From Nitrospirota bacterium (GTDB lineage: Bacteria; Nitrospirota; Nitrospiria; Nitrospirales; Nitrospiraceae), in assembly GCA_016200355.1 (NCBI GenBank), contig JACQEY010000077.1, forward strand, positions 1 through 49,002: a stretch of 49,002 bases of DNA. The letters run 5' to 3'. The notes beneath the pieces are model-generated. The model searched no databases, was not told where the DNA came from, and saw nothing but the letters and a program-made list of their open reading frames with translations. Below are positions 41,429 through 49,002 of this stretch, piece after piece. Positions within the stretch are counted from its first letter, which is position 1. Every line of letters begins with the position of its first letter. The position numbers and the translations under genes are program-made.

Positions 41429-42505
41429 TCAACTGTGGGCTGGATAGGAGCCCAGCACTTTCATGAAGAGGCAGCGGCCGGTGATTTCTTCGATGGCTTT
41501 CTTCACCCGCTCTTCCTCCATATGCCCTTCGATGTCGACAAAGAAAATGTACTCCCAGGCTTTTCGCCTGGAAGGACGCGATTCAATCTTGGTCATGCTC
41601 AGGCCATGGGAAGCGAAAGGCCTGAGGAGATCGTACAGAGCGCCGACTTTGTCTTTCACTGAGAGCATTAACGAAGTCTTATCTTTCCCCGTACGCTCGG
41701 GCGGCTTCTGAGACAATACGAGAAAGCGAGTCACGTTGTTGATATTGTCTTCAATGCGGGCCTTGATGACCTTCAAGCCGTACAGTTGGGCGGCCAACTC
41801 CGATGCAATCGCTGCGACAGAGGGATTCTCCACACACAGTTCCGCTGCCCGTGCTGTGCTCGCCGCCTCCGATACAGGCACATCAGGCAAATTGGTTTCC
41901 AGCCAATTTCGGCACTGGGCAATGGCATGGGGGTGAGAGTGGATCTGTTTCACCTCTTCCATCACGCCGGACCTCGACATCAAATGATGGGACACCTCCT
42001 GGAGCACTTCCCCATAGATCAGCAGATTGGAATCAATGAACATGTCGAGCGTGTGGTTGACCACGCCTTCTGTCGTATTCTCGATCGGAACCACGCCAAA
42101 ATTGGCTCGCCCCCGCTCGACTTCGCTGAACACGTCCTTGATGCTATTGACCGGAATGTATTGGGCAGACGAGCCAAACTTCTGCATACAGGCCATGTGC
42201 GTAAACGTGGCTCTGGGGCCGAGATAGGCCACCTTCTGAGGCCCTTCGAGAGAAAGGGAGGCGGACATGATTTCTCGATAGACCGGACGAATCCCCTCGG
42301 ATGGAAATGGTCCGGTGTTCTGCTGTATGAGGCGCTCGATTATCGCTGCCTCCCGCGCCGAGGTATGGAGATTGGCCCCCGCATCCCGCTGTTTCTTGAG
42401 CTTGCCGATCTCGATGACGCTTTTGGACCGCTCGTTCAGCAGGCGCAAAATCTCGTCATCGATACGATCGATCACTTTCCGGTACTCGGAAAAGTCTCCG
42501 GACAT
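41429..42505 (-). CDS. pheA: Chorismate mutase/prephenate dehydratase
   Basis: From ATG at 42505 (after AAGAGGGGG) the 358-residue protein has a chorismate mutase domain (YRKVIDRIDDEILRLLNERS, 8-88), then a prephenate dehydratase domain (VAYLGPRATFTHMACMQKFG, VPIENTTEGVVNHTLDMF, TRFLVLSQ), and an ACT domain (TSLMLSVKDKVGALYDLLRP and KIESRPSRRKAWEYIFFVDI) for phenylalanine feedback. It is first in the minus-strand aromatic series, downstream of a MITE-like element. Confidence 0.95.
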   Translation of the reverse strand: MSGDFSEYRKVIDRIDDEILRLLNERSKSVIEIGKLKKQRDAGANLHTSAREAAIIERLIQQNTGPFPSEGIRPVYREIMSASLSLEGPQKVAYLGPRATFTHMACMQKFGSSAQYIPVNSIKDVFSEVERGRANFGVVPIENTTEGVVNHTLDMFIDSNLLIYGEVLQEVSHHLMSRSGVMEEVKQIHSHPHAIAQCRNWLETNLPDVPVSEAASTARAAELCVENPSVAAIASELAAQLYGLKVIKARIEDNINNVTRFLVLSQKPPERTGKDKTSLMLSVKDKVGALYDLLRPFASHGLSMTKIESRPSRRKAWEYIFFVDIEGHMEEERVKKAIEEITGRCLFMKVLGSYPAHS

Positions 42506-42664
42506 AGCTAACCCCCTCTTCCCAGCCCAGTGAGGCGGGCACCCGTCCGTCGGCTGGAATGGCACAAGCTAAGTGGGAAATGATACAGGAACCATTCCTG
42601 GCAATGCAAGGAGACCCTCGACGTTTCACGAGCTTGCGTGACGATCCCCATCCGTTTGCGTCTG

Positions 42665-42849
42665 CTAGCCCGCATTATTCATGAAGCTTCTACTGCAAGC
42701 GCGGATACGCGACGCGAGACGGGCAGTCTCGCCGCTTAGCCCTTCGACATACTGCACGAGTATGCCTCAGGGCTTCACGGCTCCGAGTGCCCGTCTCGCG
42801 TCGCGTCTGCACGCTTTCGTGACGAACCTTCATGAATAATGCGGACTAG
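42665..42849. mobile_element. MITE-like element, family B copy 1, flanked by CTAG
   Basis: The left end CTAGCCCGCATTATTCATGA (42665) and its inverted copy ending GCGGACTAG (to 42849) match over 22 bases with one mismatch. TA with outer C and G on both sides gives CTAG flanks. Inside, a perfect 19-base inverted pair (ACGCGACGCGAGACGGGCA and its complement) encloses a further stem around AGCCCTTCGACATACTGC. No coding capacity. Nothing else is seen in 42506-42865. Confidence 0.78.
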
Positions 42850-42865
42850 ACCGGGGCCAGTCGTA

Positions 42866-43873
42866 TCACGAAAAAAGGAGGGAGGTCGGCCTCTTGAAAT
42901 GATCGAAAGCCAGCTTCGTGGCTTGGCGGCCGCGGCCAGTTCGTTCGAGGAAGCCGGCCTGAATCAGATAGGGCTCATGGACATCTTCGAGGGTGCCCCT
43001 ATCTTCCTGAACCGCAGCCGCCAGGGATTCCACCCCGACCGGTCCTCCGGCGAACTTGTCGATGATGGTCAAAAGAATCTGGCGATCCATCTCATCAAAC
43101 CCCGCCGTATCGACACCCAACCATGCAAGCGCGTCCTGGGCTACAGTCTGGGTAATTCGTCCCGCCGCCTTGACCTGAGCATAGTCGCGCACCCGTTTGA
43201 TAAGCCGGTTGACTATCCGAGGGGTTCCTCGAGCGCGACCGGCAATTTCTTTGGCTCCCTCAGAATCGATTGGGATTCCAAGCACGCCAGCCGAACGTGT
43301 CACGATGGTCTGCAATTCCGCCGGAGAGTAGAACTCCAGTCGGTGAACAAGGCCAAATCGGTCCCGGAGTGGGGAGGTCAAGGCTCCAGCCCTGGTCGTG
43401 GCCCCGACCAGCGTAAACCGAGGGAGATCCAACTTCACGGACCTCACTGCAGGCCCCTGGCCGATCACGAGATCGAGTTGATAGTCCTCCATTGCTGGAT
43501 AGAGCGCCTCTTCGACAGAGGCAGGAAGTCGGTGAATCTCGTCAATAAACAGAACATCGTGTTCTTGGAGGTTTGTCAGGATGGCGGCCAAATCGCCCGC
43601 ATGGGCCAATACAAGGCCGGATGTCGAGCGGAGCGCAGCCCCCATCTCACGAGCAATGATGTGGGCAATGGTGGTCTTCCCCAACCCAGGAGGACCATAA
43701 AAGATCGTGTGATCGAGCGCTTCGTTCCGCTGCTTCGCCGCCTCGATACAGATCCGCAGGGATTCTTTCATCCGCTCCTGGCCGACGTACTCCGCCAAGG
43801 TCTGCGGGCGCAGCACCGTCTCGATACTTCGCTCTTCGTCCGTGATCTGTGTACTGACAACTCGCTCGGCCAT
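42866..43873 (-). CDS. ruvB: Holliday junction DNA helicase RuvB
   Basis: The 335-residue AAA+ protein has Walker [18 protein letters not shown] (58-74), Walker [12 protein letters not shown], sensor 1 [20 protein letters not shown] and the C-terminal winged helix ([18 protein letters not shown]). It drives branch migration with RuvA. The last residues ([13 protein letters not shown]) are typical. It is separated from ruvA by a gene for a secreted protein. Confidence 0.95.
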   Translation of the reverse strand: MAERVVSTQITDEERSIETVLRPQTLAEYVGQERMKESLRICIEAAKQRNEALDHTIFYGPPGLGKTTIAHIIAREMGAALRSTSGLVLAHAGDLAAILTNLQEHDVLFIDEIHRLPASVEEALYPAMEDYQLDLVIGQGPAVRSVKLDLPRFTLVGATTRAGALTSPLRDRFGLVHRLEFYSPAELQTIVTRSAGVLGIPIDSEGAKEIAGRARGTPRIVNRLIKRVRDYAQVKAAGRITQTVAQDALAWLGVDTAGFDEMDRQILLTIIDKFAGGPVGVESLAAAVQEDRGTLEDVHEPYLIQAGFLERTGRGRQATKLAFDHFKRPTSLLFS

Positions 43874-43900
43874 CGTGGAGGACCTTCTCTCGCTGTGGGC

Positions 43901-44389
43901 TTATTTCTTCTCCGGCGTTGGGAGGTACTTCGGTGGAGGCGGCAAGGCACCCTGCCCGGGCGTGGCTGTACTACCGCAATCCGGTGGACAGTTCAGACCG
44001 CCTTTGGTTGGATCCGGAAGGTTCAGCTCCATTTTCTCCAGCTGACATTGCGTGACCCGCCCCCCATCCTTATTTCCGCAGCGAGCCGGCACAGACGAGT
44101 TGCCGATTTCACGATAGCCCTCGGGACAGGAACCGCAGACGGACAGCAAATTAGCTCCCAGTGGGGCGCACTGAACGAGTGTGGGATCGCCGTCCTTGCA
44201 AATCTCTTTGGACTCGGTCACGCCCGTGGTCGCATAGCCTTCAGGACATTGACCGCAGGTCTTGCGGAGGCTTTTGGGTTCACTCGACTCTTCAGCTTGC
44301 ACAGGCATGGCCCCCAGCCCCAATAGGAGCGCCACAAGTCCGAAGGATAATTGCGTCTGGACTGTTCGTTGAATCAATCTCGTCATCAT
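43901..44389 (-). CDS. Secreted cysteine-rich protein with CGxCPEGY repeats
   Basis: The 162-residue protein has a signal peptide (FGLVALLLGLGAMPVQA, about 16-32). The mature part has two repeats: TCGQCPEGYATTGVTESKEI and VCGSCPEGYREIGNSSVPAR, each followed by further cysteines (11 in all). It ends in a proline-rich tail PPPPKYLPTPEKK. It should be exported and disulfide-linked. It has no link to RuvAB in function that I can see. Confidence 0.78.
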   Translation of the reverse strand: MMTRLIQRTVQTQLSFGLVALLLGLGAMPVQAEESSEPKSLRKTCGQCPEGYATTGVTESKEICKDGDPTLVQCAPLGANLLSVCGSCPEGYREIGNSSVPARCGNKDGGRVTQCQLEKMELNLPDPTKGGLNCPPDCGSTATPGQGALPPPPKYLPTPEKK

Positions 44390-44391
44390 CC

Positions 44392-45000
44392 TTACCCCCT
44401 TGCAAGTTCCTTCAGTGATTCACGAATCATGTCTTTGAGCACGATGGACTCCGCATTGGACTTCTTCACCTGTTTCAACGCCTCTTTGGCATCTTGCGGA
44501 CGATAGCCCAGATTCACGAGCGCCGACAGCGCGTCGTCGAAGGTCGCATCTTCCCTCTGCCCAGGTGACTCGCTTGCAGACGCGAGGCCAGGATGGAGCT
44601 TTTCGACTTTCTCCTTGAGTTCCAACACGAGCCGGCTGGCCGACTTGTTACCGATCCCTGGAACCGTCGTCAGCTTCTCGATATCTCCCGACTGAATCGC
44701 TGAAACTAGATTGGACACCGGAAGAGCCGACAACACACTAAGAGCCAGCTTAGGCCCGACGCCGGATACGCTCGTCAGCAGTACGAATGCTTCTTTTTCC
44801 TGCGACGTCAGAAAACCGAAGAGCTGAATCGCGTCTTCACGAACGTGGGTGTGCACATTCAGCGAGGTGTTTTCGCTGAGATTGGGCAGCCCGTAGTAGG
44901 TGCTGAGAGGAATACTCACTTCGTATCCGACCCCATGCACGTCGAGGATCAGATAGGTCGGCGCCTTGAAGGCCAATCGGCCTGTCAATGAGGCGATCAT
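44392..45000 (-). CDS. ruvA: Holliday junction DNA helicase RuvA
   Basis: The 202-residue protein begins MIASLTGRLAFKAPTYLILD with the OB fold and has two helix-hairpin-helix motifs (TSVSGVGPKLALSVLSALPV and LTTVPGIGNKSASRLVLELK). The C-terminal domain III (FDDALSALVNLGYRPQDAKE) binds RuvB. Its upstream neighbour is yebC, 58 bases away; ruvC, commonly between the two, is not present here. Confidence 0.95.
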   Translation of the reverse strand: MIASLTGRLAFKAPTYLILDVHGVGYEVSIPLSTYYGLPNLSENTSLNVHTHVREDAIQLFGFLTSQEKEAFVLLTSVSGVGPKLALSVLSALPVSNLVSAIQSGDIEKLTTVPGIGNKSASRLVLELKEKVEKLHPGLASASESPGQREDATFDDALSALVNLGYRPQDAKEALKQVKKSNAESIVLKDMIRESLKELARG

Positions 45001-45058
45001 GCGGTCTCATGCCATCAGCGGACGAAGCAACGTGCAGACAGCGCTGCTGCCGCACACT

Positions 45059-45811
45059 TCATCCAGCAGCGGCCACTTTCTCCATCACCTCGTCGGAAAT
45101 ATCGAAATTCGCGTGAATCTTTTGCACATCATCATGCTCGTCCAAAACTTCCATCAGCTTGAGCATCTGTTCGGCTGCCTTTTCCTCTAGCCTGATCGTG
45201 TTCTGCGGAACCGCTGTGACCTCCGCAAGTACCATATCGATCTTCGCATCGGCGAGGGCTTTCTTCACAGCTTCAAACTGATGCGGATCCGTGATGACTT
45301 CAAAGCTTTTCTCCCCCACCTTCACGTCCTCCGCTCCTGCATCGAGCGCGAGGGAGAACAGCGTATCTTCGTCAACTTTACCCTTCTCAATCGTCAGCAA
45401 TCCCTTCTTGTGAAACTGCCAGGAGACAGCGCCGGCTTCAGCCATGTTACCGTGATTCTTCGTGAGGAGATTTCGTAGCTCGGCAACAGTGCGATTGCGG
45501 TTGTCGCTCGTGATTTCCATCAAAATACCGGTCCCGCCAGGCCCATAGGCCTCCAAACTGAACTCTTCATACACCAAGCCGGGCAATTCTCCCGTGCCGC
45601 GCTGAATGGCTTTTTTCAGCGTATCGCCAGGCATGTTGGCCTCTTTTGCCTTCAAGATGGCCAGCCGGAGCCGCGGATTGCCATCCGGGTCAGCGCCGGA
45701 GCGAGCCGCAATTGCCACTTCACGGATAATTCTAGTGAAGATCTTTCCGCGCTTGATGTCCTGAGCGCCTTTGTGCCGTTTAACCGTCGCCCAATGGCTA
45801 TGTCCACCCAT
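45059..45811 (-). CDS. yebC: YebC/PmpR-family transcriptional regulator or translation factor
   Basis: From ATG at 45811 the 250-residue protein has the signature MGGHSHWATVKRHKGAQDIK, RGKIFTRIIREVAIAARSG and YEEFSLEAYGPGGTGILMEI, TKNHGNMAEAGAVSWQFHKK. The three-domain TACO1/YebC family was described as regulators and more recently as aids to translation of proline stretches. Upstream frames to 45913 are not conserved. It is followed by ruvA. Confidence 0.95.
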   Translation of the reverse strand: MGGHSHWATVKRHKGAQDIKRGKIFTRIIREVAIAARSGADPDGNPRLRLAILKAKEANMPGDTLKKAIQRGTGELPGLVYEEFSLEAYGPGGTGILMEITSDNRNRTVAELRNLLTKNHGNMAEAGAVSWQFHKKGLLTIEKGKVDEDTLFSLALDAGAEDVKVGEKSFEVITDPHQFEAVKKALADAKIDMVLAEVTAVPQNTIRLEEKAAEQMLKLMEVLDEHDDVQKIHANFDISDEVMEKVAAAG

Positions 45812-45942
45812 GATCACTCCATGTAGCCGGACTCGAAGCAGCCGGCTGCGCAACAATGCCACCCCGGGCGCGAAGATTTGGTACTCGTAGCACAGGGTTT
45901 GGAAAGGTGTCAATTATGCTGGGGAGCATCCTGCAGGCACAA

Positions 45943-46710
45943 TTACTCTGAATAGATCAGCAACTGTATCCCGATGAGCAGAATCAAGACGGCCCAGGGC
46001 AATTCCCACTTGGAGAAGCCTGCGTGCAACGGGGAACGGAACCAATCAGACAGTAGTTTGGACGAACCAGCCGTCACCGCCATGGTGCCCATAATCGCAT
46101 GGTCCATCGCGATCTTTGCGGCTGAGGGATGGACACCGTGGGAATGGCCGAATAACATCAATCCCCCGATGATCGCAAATATGGGCAACGGTGCGACCCA
46201 GGCTGCATGACGGATCCCACCAAACCTTCGGAGCAATTCGATGGTACCGACCGTCAACGACAAGAGCCCGTAGCTCTTATGCTGAAAGATTTCCGAGTCA
46301 CTGCCGAAAAAGGTCTGGATGAAAGTGAGTGAGCCGATTGGCCAAGCATTATGATCGCTCCAGATAAGAAGAAAAGAGCCTGAGGTGAGCAAGGCTCCCG
46401 GAAGTAGAAACCTAGTCCAACCCCAGAATGACATCGCCAACGCATGACGTAGTTCACTGAGCCCGATGATGACCACCAACATGCCTGTGAGGTGATGATT
46501 GAATTCCGAATAGGCGACGCCTGCTATGGACCCTTCCCACCCTGCCTGAGAACCCATAGCCGCATGATGTTCGTGATCGGGGCTGACCTTTACATGTATC
46601 GATGTCTGACCATGTTCATCATGCTGCGCCCATAGAGGCACGGCTGACAGAAACAGGCAGAACAGAATGGCGAATCCCACCCAGCAACTTCGGTGCGATC
46701 CCTGCAACAT
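45943..46710 (-). CDS. Polytopic membrane protein, copper-resistance-like
   Basis: From ATG at 46710 the 255-residue protein has a signal or first membrane segment (WVGFAILFCLFLSAVPLWA), a histidine-rich outer segment (QHDEHGQTSIHVKVSPDHEH) and about six further membrane helices, such as FNHHLTGMLVVIIGLSELRH and SYGLLSLTVGTIELLRRF. Membrane histidines (HH, HGVHPSAAK) suggest metal handling. A longer start at 46782 would cross a terminator and is rejected. The family is not firmly identified. Confidence 0.68.
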   Translation of the reverse strand: MLQGSHRSCWVGFAILFCLFLSAVPLWAQHDEHGQTSIHVKVSPDHEHHAAMGSQAGWEGSIAGVAYSEFNHHLTGMLVVIIGLSELRHALAMSFWGWTRFLLPGALLTSGSFLLIWSDHNAWPIGSLTFIQTFFGSDSEIFQHKSYGLLSLTVGTIELLRRFGGIRHAAWVAPLPIFAIIGGLMLFGHSHGVHPSAAKIAMDHAIMGTMAVTAGSSKLLSDWFRSPLHAGFSKWELPWAVLILLIGIQLLIYSE

Positions 46711-46737
46711 GCCGCCATCACAACTATTGCATAGTAG

Positions 46738-46769
46738 AAAGGCCCGTCCAGCTGACCGGACGGGCCTTT
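46738..46769 (-). terminator. Terminator after the zinc-ribbon PCP_red gene
   Basis: AAAGGCCCGTCC (46738-46749) pairs with GGACGGGCCTTT (46758-46769), a 12-bp stem with an 8-base loop. It lies 39 bases after the stop at 46809 and separates that operon from the membrane protein gene. The U-run is short (three), so its strength is uncertain; it could act in either direction. Confidence 0.72.
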
Positions 46770-46808
46770 GTGCCATCATCATATTTATTTTACTTTTGGC
46801 TTACCTGC

Positions 46809-47564
46809 CTACATGAACTTCATAAACTTATCCTTCGCCTCATCCATCACTTGAGCCGTAATCGTCGCCATCCCACGCTCCTTCGCCACCCGCTCGACCT
46901 CTTTGCGGGCCATGGGACGGATAAAGTCTGGAATGTTTTCAAGCCGCTTCTCAGCGTCAGGCGTCCACGTCATCCCATTGCTCGAGTCGTTCTTGGAATC
47001 GTCCATCACTTGCAACGTGATCGTCTGGTACCCCTGCTTACGGGCAAAGGCCTCCACGCTACTCTGTACCATCGGTTTCACAAACGAGGGAAGCCGGTCG
47101 AGCTTTTCCTTCGCATCGGGCGACCAGGAAAACCCCGAGGTCACCGCCCCGGCGTTACCGGGCTTACCGCTGGAGGTAAGTCCCATTTCAGCCACCATTG
47201 CGGAGAAAGGACAGCCGCTGCTGGACTTCTCTCCAGGCGTGCCTGTTGTTGCAGCCGTGACTGTAGCCGCCGGCTGACCCCCTTGAATCTTTTCGTTCAA
47301 ATAGGCCGCCATCTGGCCAGGGCCTGCGGCAGCTTCATCTTTCAGCGTACCCCTCGTCATCTCAAAAGGCTCAGCCACTACAGTACGCCCACCCAGCTTC
47401 ACCCCGAGAGAACTGACCATCTGGGTTTCGCCTGGATTCGTCACCATGGAGAACTTGGCATTGCAAGAGGGACAGCCGAAGAACACGCCAAGCGTGCCCT
47501 CTCCAGGCTTTTCCACCTTCTCAAAATTCATGTAGGTTTCACAGTTGAGGCATACGAATTTCAT
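46809..47564 (-). CDS. Zinc-ribbon protein with two PCP_red domains
   Basis: The 251-residue protein begins MKFVCLNCETYMNFEKVEKP with a C5/C8 and GCPSCNAKF (30-38) zinc ribbon, then a linker (about 90-140) rich in A, T, G. Two protochlorophyllide-reductase-type domains follow (FSWSPDAKEKLDRLPSFVKP and MTWTPDAEKRLENIPDFIRP), each with an A-R-K-Q-G or A-K-E-R-G helix. It lies 24 bases after mrp and shares its transcript. The pairing with a Fe-S carrier hints at a metal or Fe-S role, which is inference. Confidence 0.82.
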   Translation of the reverse strand: MKFVCLNCETYMNFEKVEKPGEGTLGVFFGCPSCNAKFSMVTNPGETQMVSSLGVKLGGRTVVAEPFEMTRGTLKDEAAAGPGQMAAYLNEKIQGGQPAATVTAATTGTPGEKSSSGCPFSAMVAEMGLTSSGKPGNAGAVTSGFSWSPDAKEKLDRLPSFVKPMVQSSVEAFARKQGYQTITLQVMDDSKNDSSNGMTWTPDAEKRLENIPDFIRPMARKEVERVAKERGMATITAQVMDEAKDKFMKFM

Positions 47565-47588
47565 GGGTCTCCTCTTCGGTGCGTCGCG

Positions 47589-48509
47589 TCATAGTTTATC
47601 GGCGAGCACCTTCTTGTAATCGATAAGCGTCCTGATGCGCCCAGCTATTTCCTGGTACCGTTGAATGGTCGGATAGGTTTCGTCGAGCAACGGCTCCCCC
47701 TTGTCGAAGGTACGAGCAAGCTTCCGGTCGAAGGGAATCCGTCCAAGCAACGGTAAATCCAGCATCTCACACATTGCCTCGGTATTGCCTTCGAACAACT
47801 CGTTCACTTCTCCGCAGGAAGGGCAGCGATACTCGCTCATATTTTCAACAATGCCCATAACCTTTATACCTATGTCCCGCGCATAGGTGACCGACTTCTG
47901 CACCACGTCCGATGCCACTTCCGATGGCGTTGTGACGACAATCGCTCCTGCCAGGTCCGGAATAAACCCGGCAATGACCGGCGGCTTGTCCGCCGCAGCC
48001 ACAGGAGGGAGATCGACCAGCAGATAATCGAGTTCGCCCCAGACGACATCGGCCAGGAATTCTCGAATGACATTCATTTCCATCAACCCTAACCAGACCG
48101 GGCTGACATCCATCGGCCCTTTCCAACGAACCGGCGATGTATCATCCAAGAAGAAGTCCATCGACGCGACCTTCACCCCGAGCGGCCCGACCGGGGGAAT
48201 CGCGCCCTCAGGCATCATAGTCAACGACTGGCCGTGCATGCCCAACATGCGAGGCACGCAAGGTCCGTTCAGATCCACGTCTAAGAGTCCGACCTTCGCG
48301 CCCTGCCGAGCAAAGGCCAACGCCAAGTTGACCGTGGTCATACTCTTGCCCACGCCGCCTTTTCCGCTCATGACCACCAGCTTGTGCTTGATGCCGGCCA
48401 TGCGAGCATGAACCAGTTTGGTATTTTCCGAGATTTGCGCGAGGACTTTGGCGTCGTCTGAATACTTCAAATTACGAAGAATGGCCTTCAGATCTTTTTC
48501 AACCGCCAT
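47589..48509 (-). CDS. mrp: Mrp/NBP35-family Fe-S cluster carrier ATPase
   Basis: The 306-residue protein has the deviant Walker A KLVVMSGKGGVGKSMTTVNL (residues 43-62), LLDVDLNGPCVPRMLG, LDYLLVDLPPVAAADKP and the C-x-x-C pair in EYRCPSCGEVNELF, which binds the cluster at the dimer interface. It is an ApbC/Mrp-type carrier. The N-terminal DUF59 domain of some relatives is missing; a short helical start replaces it. It is the first gene of the operon with the zinc-ribbon PCP_red protein. Confidence 0.93.
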   Translation of the reverse strand: MAVEKDLKAILRNLKYSDDAKVLAQISENTKLVHARMAGIKHKLVVMSGKGGVGKSMTTVNLALAFARQGAKVGLLDVDLNGPCVPRMLGMHGQSLTMMPEGAIPPVGPLGVKVASMDFFLDDTSPVRWKGPMDVSPVWLGLMEMNVIREFLADVVWGELDYLLVDLPPVAAADKPPVIAGFIPDLAGAIVVTTPSEVASDVVQKSVTYARDIGIKVMGIVENMSEYRCPSCGEVNELFEGNTEAMCEMLDLPLLGRIPFDRKLARTFDKGEPLLDETYPTIQRYQEIAGRIRTLIDYKKVLADKL

Positions 48510-48623
48510 AACGGGAACCCCTTGCTAACTGGGCGAATACACAGAGGTTGAACCGTAACACAGGGGTTTCCGGTGAGTCAAACTCACACATCCAGCCCGC
48601 CAGATGGCGCACATTCCGACGCC

Positions 48624-48838
48624 TAACCCGCATTATTCATGACGGTTCGTCGCGAAATCGCGCAGTCGCCATGCGAGACAGGCGCGCGGAGCCGCGAGGG
48701 AGGGAGGCATACGTGAAACAGTATGTTGACCGACCGAACGGCGAGCCCGCCTGCCTGGACGCCGGGCCACCGCGTCCAGGCTTGTCGCAGCGGCGAATCC
48801 GCGATTGCAGCAGAAGCGTTCATGAATAATGCGGGTTA
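48624..48838. mobile_element. MITE-like element, family B copy 2
   Basis: TAACCCGCATTATTCATGA (48624) and its perfect inverse TCATGAATAATGCGGGTTA (to 48838) are 19-base terminal repeats, the ends being TA. Internal stems are present (AATCGCGCAGTCGCC near 48655 with GGCGAATCCGCGATT near 48792, and CATAC/GTATG near 48710), in the same order as copy 1 but with other bases. No coding frame is convincing. Nothing else is seen in 48510-48880. Confidence 0.75.
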
Positions 48839-48922
48839 AGGCTAAGTGAGATTAAGGGGTCTGAGCTAGCCCTGTTTGCGTGGACACTTTCAAAAGGGGA
48901 CAATAACCCGTGGAGGTGTCTG

Positions 48923-49002
48923 ATGGCGAAACGGCAACGGTTCACGAAAGAATTTAAGATCGAAGCGGTTCGACTCTGGAAATCCTCAGGCCGGCCAGCG
49001 GC
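48923..49002 (+). CDS. IS3-family transposase OrfA, 5' end only (cut by window edge)
   Basis: ATG at 48923, after GGAGGTG, begins MAKRQRFTKEFKIEAVRLWK and runs to the window edge. This is the N-terminal helix-turn-helix start of an IS3-type OrfA (the basic RxxFxxEFKxEAVRL pattern). Upstream, TGTTTGCGTGGACACTTTCA at about 48878 looks like the left inverted end. It is a different subtype from the fragment at 1-80, whose ends differ. Confidence 0.8.
   Translation, partial: MAKRQRFTKEFKIEAVRLWKSSGRPA

Noticed and set aside
42839-44326. A 495-codon plus-strand open frame
   Set aside because: It is the antisense shadow of ruvB and the cysteine-rich gene, both of which have clear motifs on the minus strand.

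Overview
The window reads as a chromosome segment of a Nitrospirota bacterium, most likely Nitrospira (inference). The reasons are the long aromatic amino acid operon running on into cmk, rpsA and an HU/IHF gene, two multi-domain proteins built from protochlorophyllide-reductase-type repeats in a non-phototroph-like setting, and many secreted proteins without an obvious family. No rRNA and no nitrite oxidoreductase gene lies here, so the genus is not proven. Both window ends cut into IS3-type transposase genes.

Positions 1 to about 8100 are an accessory island. It holds a mazEF pair, a brnA antitoxin whose brnT toxin has been truncated, an ORF6N protein, a Fic protein with a small convergent partner candidate, a toxin-like gene with a DUF2283 partner, and remnants of a nuclease, a type I restriction-like protein and a secreted repeat protein. 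Between these genes lie dispersed repeats: a conserved core of about 180 bp in three copies, hairpins made of 9-bp periodic arrays (TCTGGTYTR in one arm, its complement in the other), and a structured hairpin whose two intact copies differ by compensatory base changes.

Positions 8.2 to 30.9 kb are mostly core genes: gpmA, an ATP-grasp ligase coupled to a zinc metallopeptidase, ttcA, the methionine salvage genes mtnB-mtnD-mtnC, msrA, two of the three PilZ/pal envelope and signalling genes, tRNA-Arg(TCG), aroK-aroE, a short-chain dehydrogenase with trmI, a primary-type sigma factor, lipB, a glutamate dehydrogenase, a D,D-carboxypeptidase and an FG-GAP lipoprotein. Three of these genes look damaged: a tyrosine phosphatase by an in-frame stop, mtnC by an internal deletion with a frameshift, and the dehydrogenase by a similar lesion near its N-terminus.

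Positions 31 to 42.5 kb, all on the minus strand, form a tightly packed series transcribed pheA-hisC-aroF-tyrA-aroA-cmk-plsC-rpsA-sppA-HU/IHF-PCP_red. It joins phenylalanine/tyrosine/chorismate synthesis to nucleotide, lipid and translation functions. Positions 42.8 to 48.5 kb, also minus strand, carry mrp, a zinc-ribbon PCP_red protein, a membrane protein, yebC, ruvA, a secreted cysteine-rich protein and ruvB.

Four MITE-like elements of two families (terminal repeats around CAGGATGCT and CCCGCATTATTCATGA) sit between these genes. Three of them are flanked by TA, two of those within CTAG, which resembles IS630/Tc1-type insertion.
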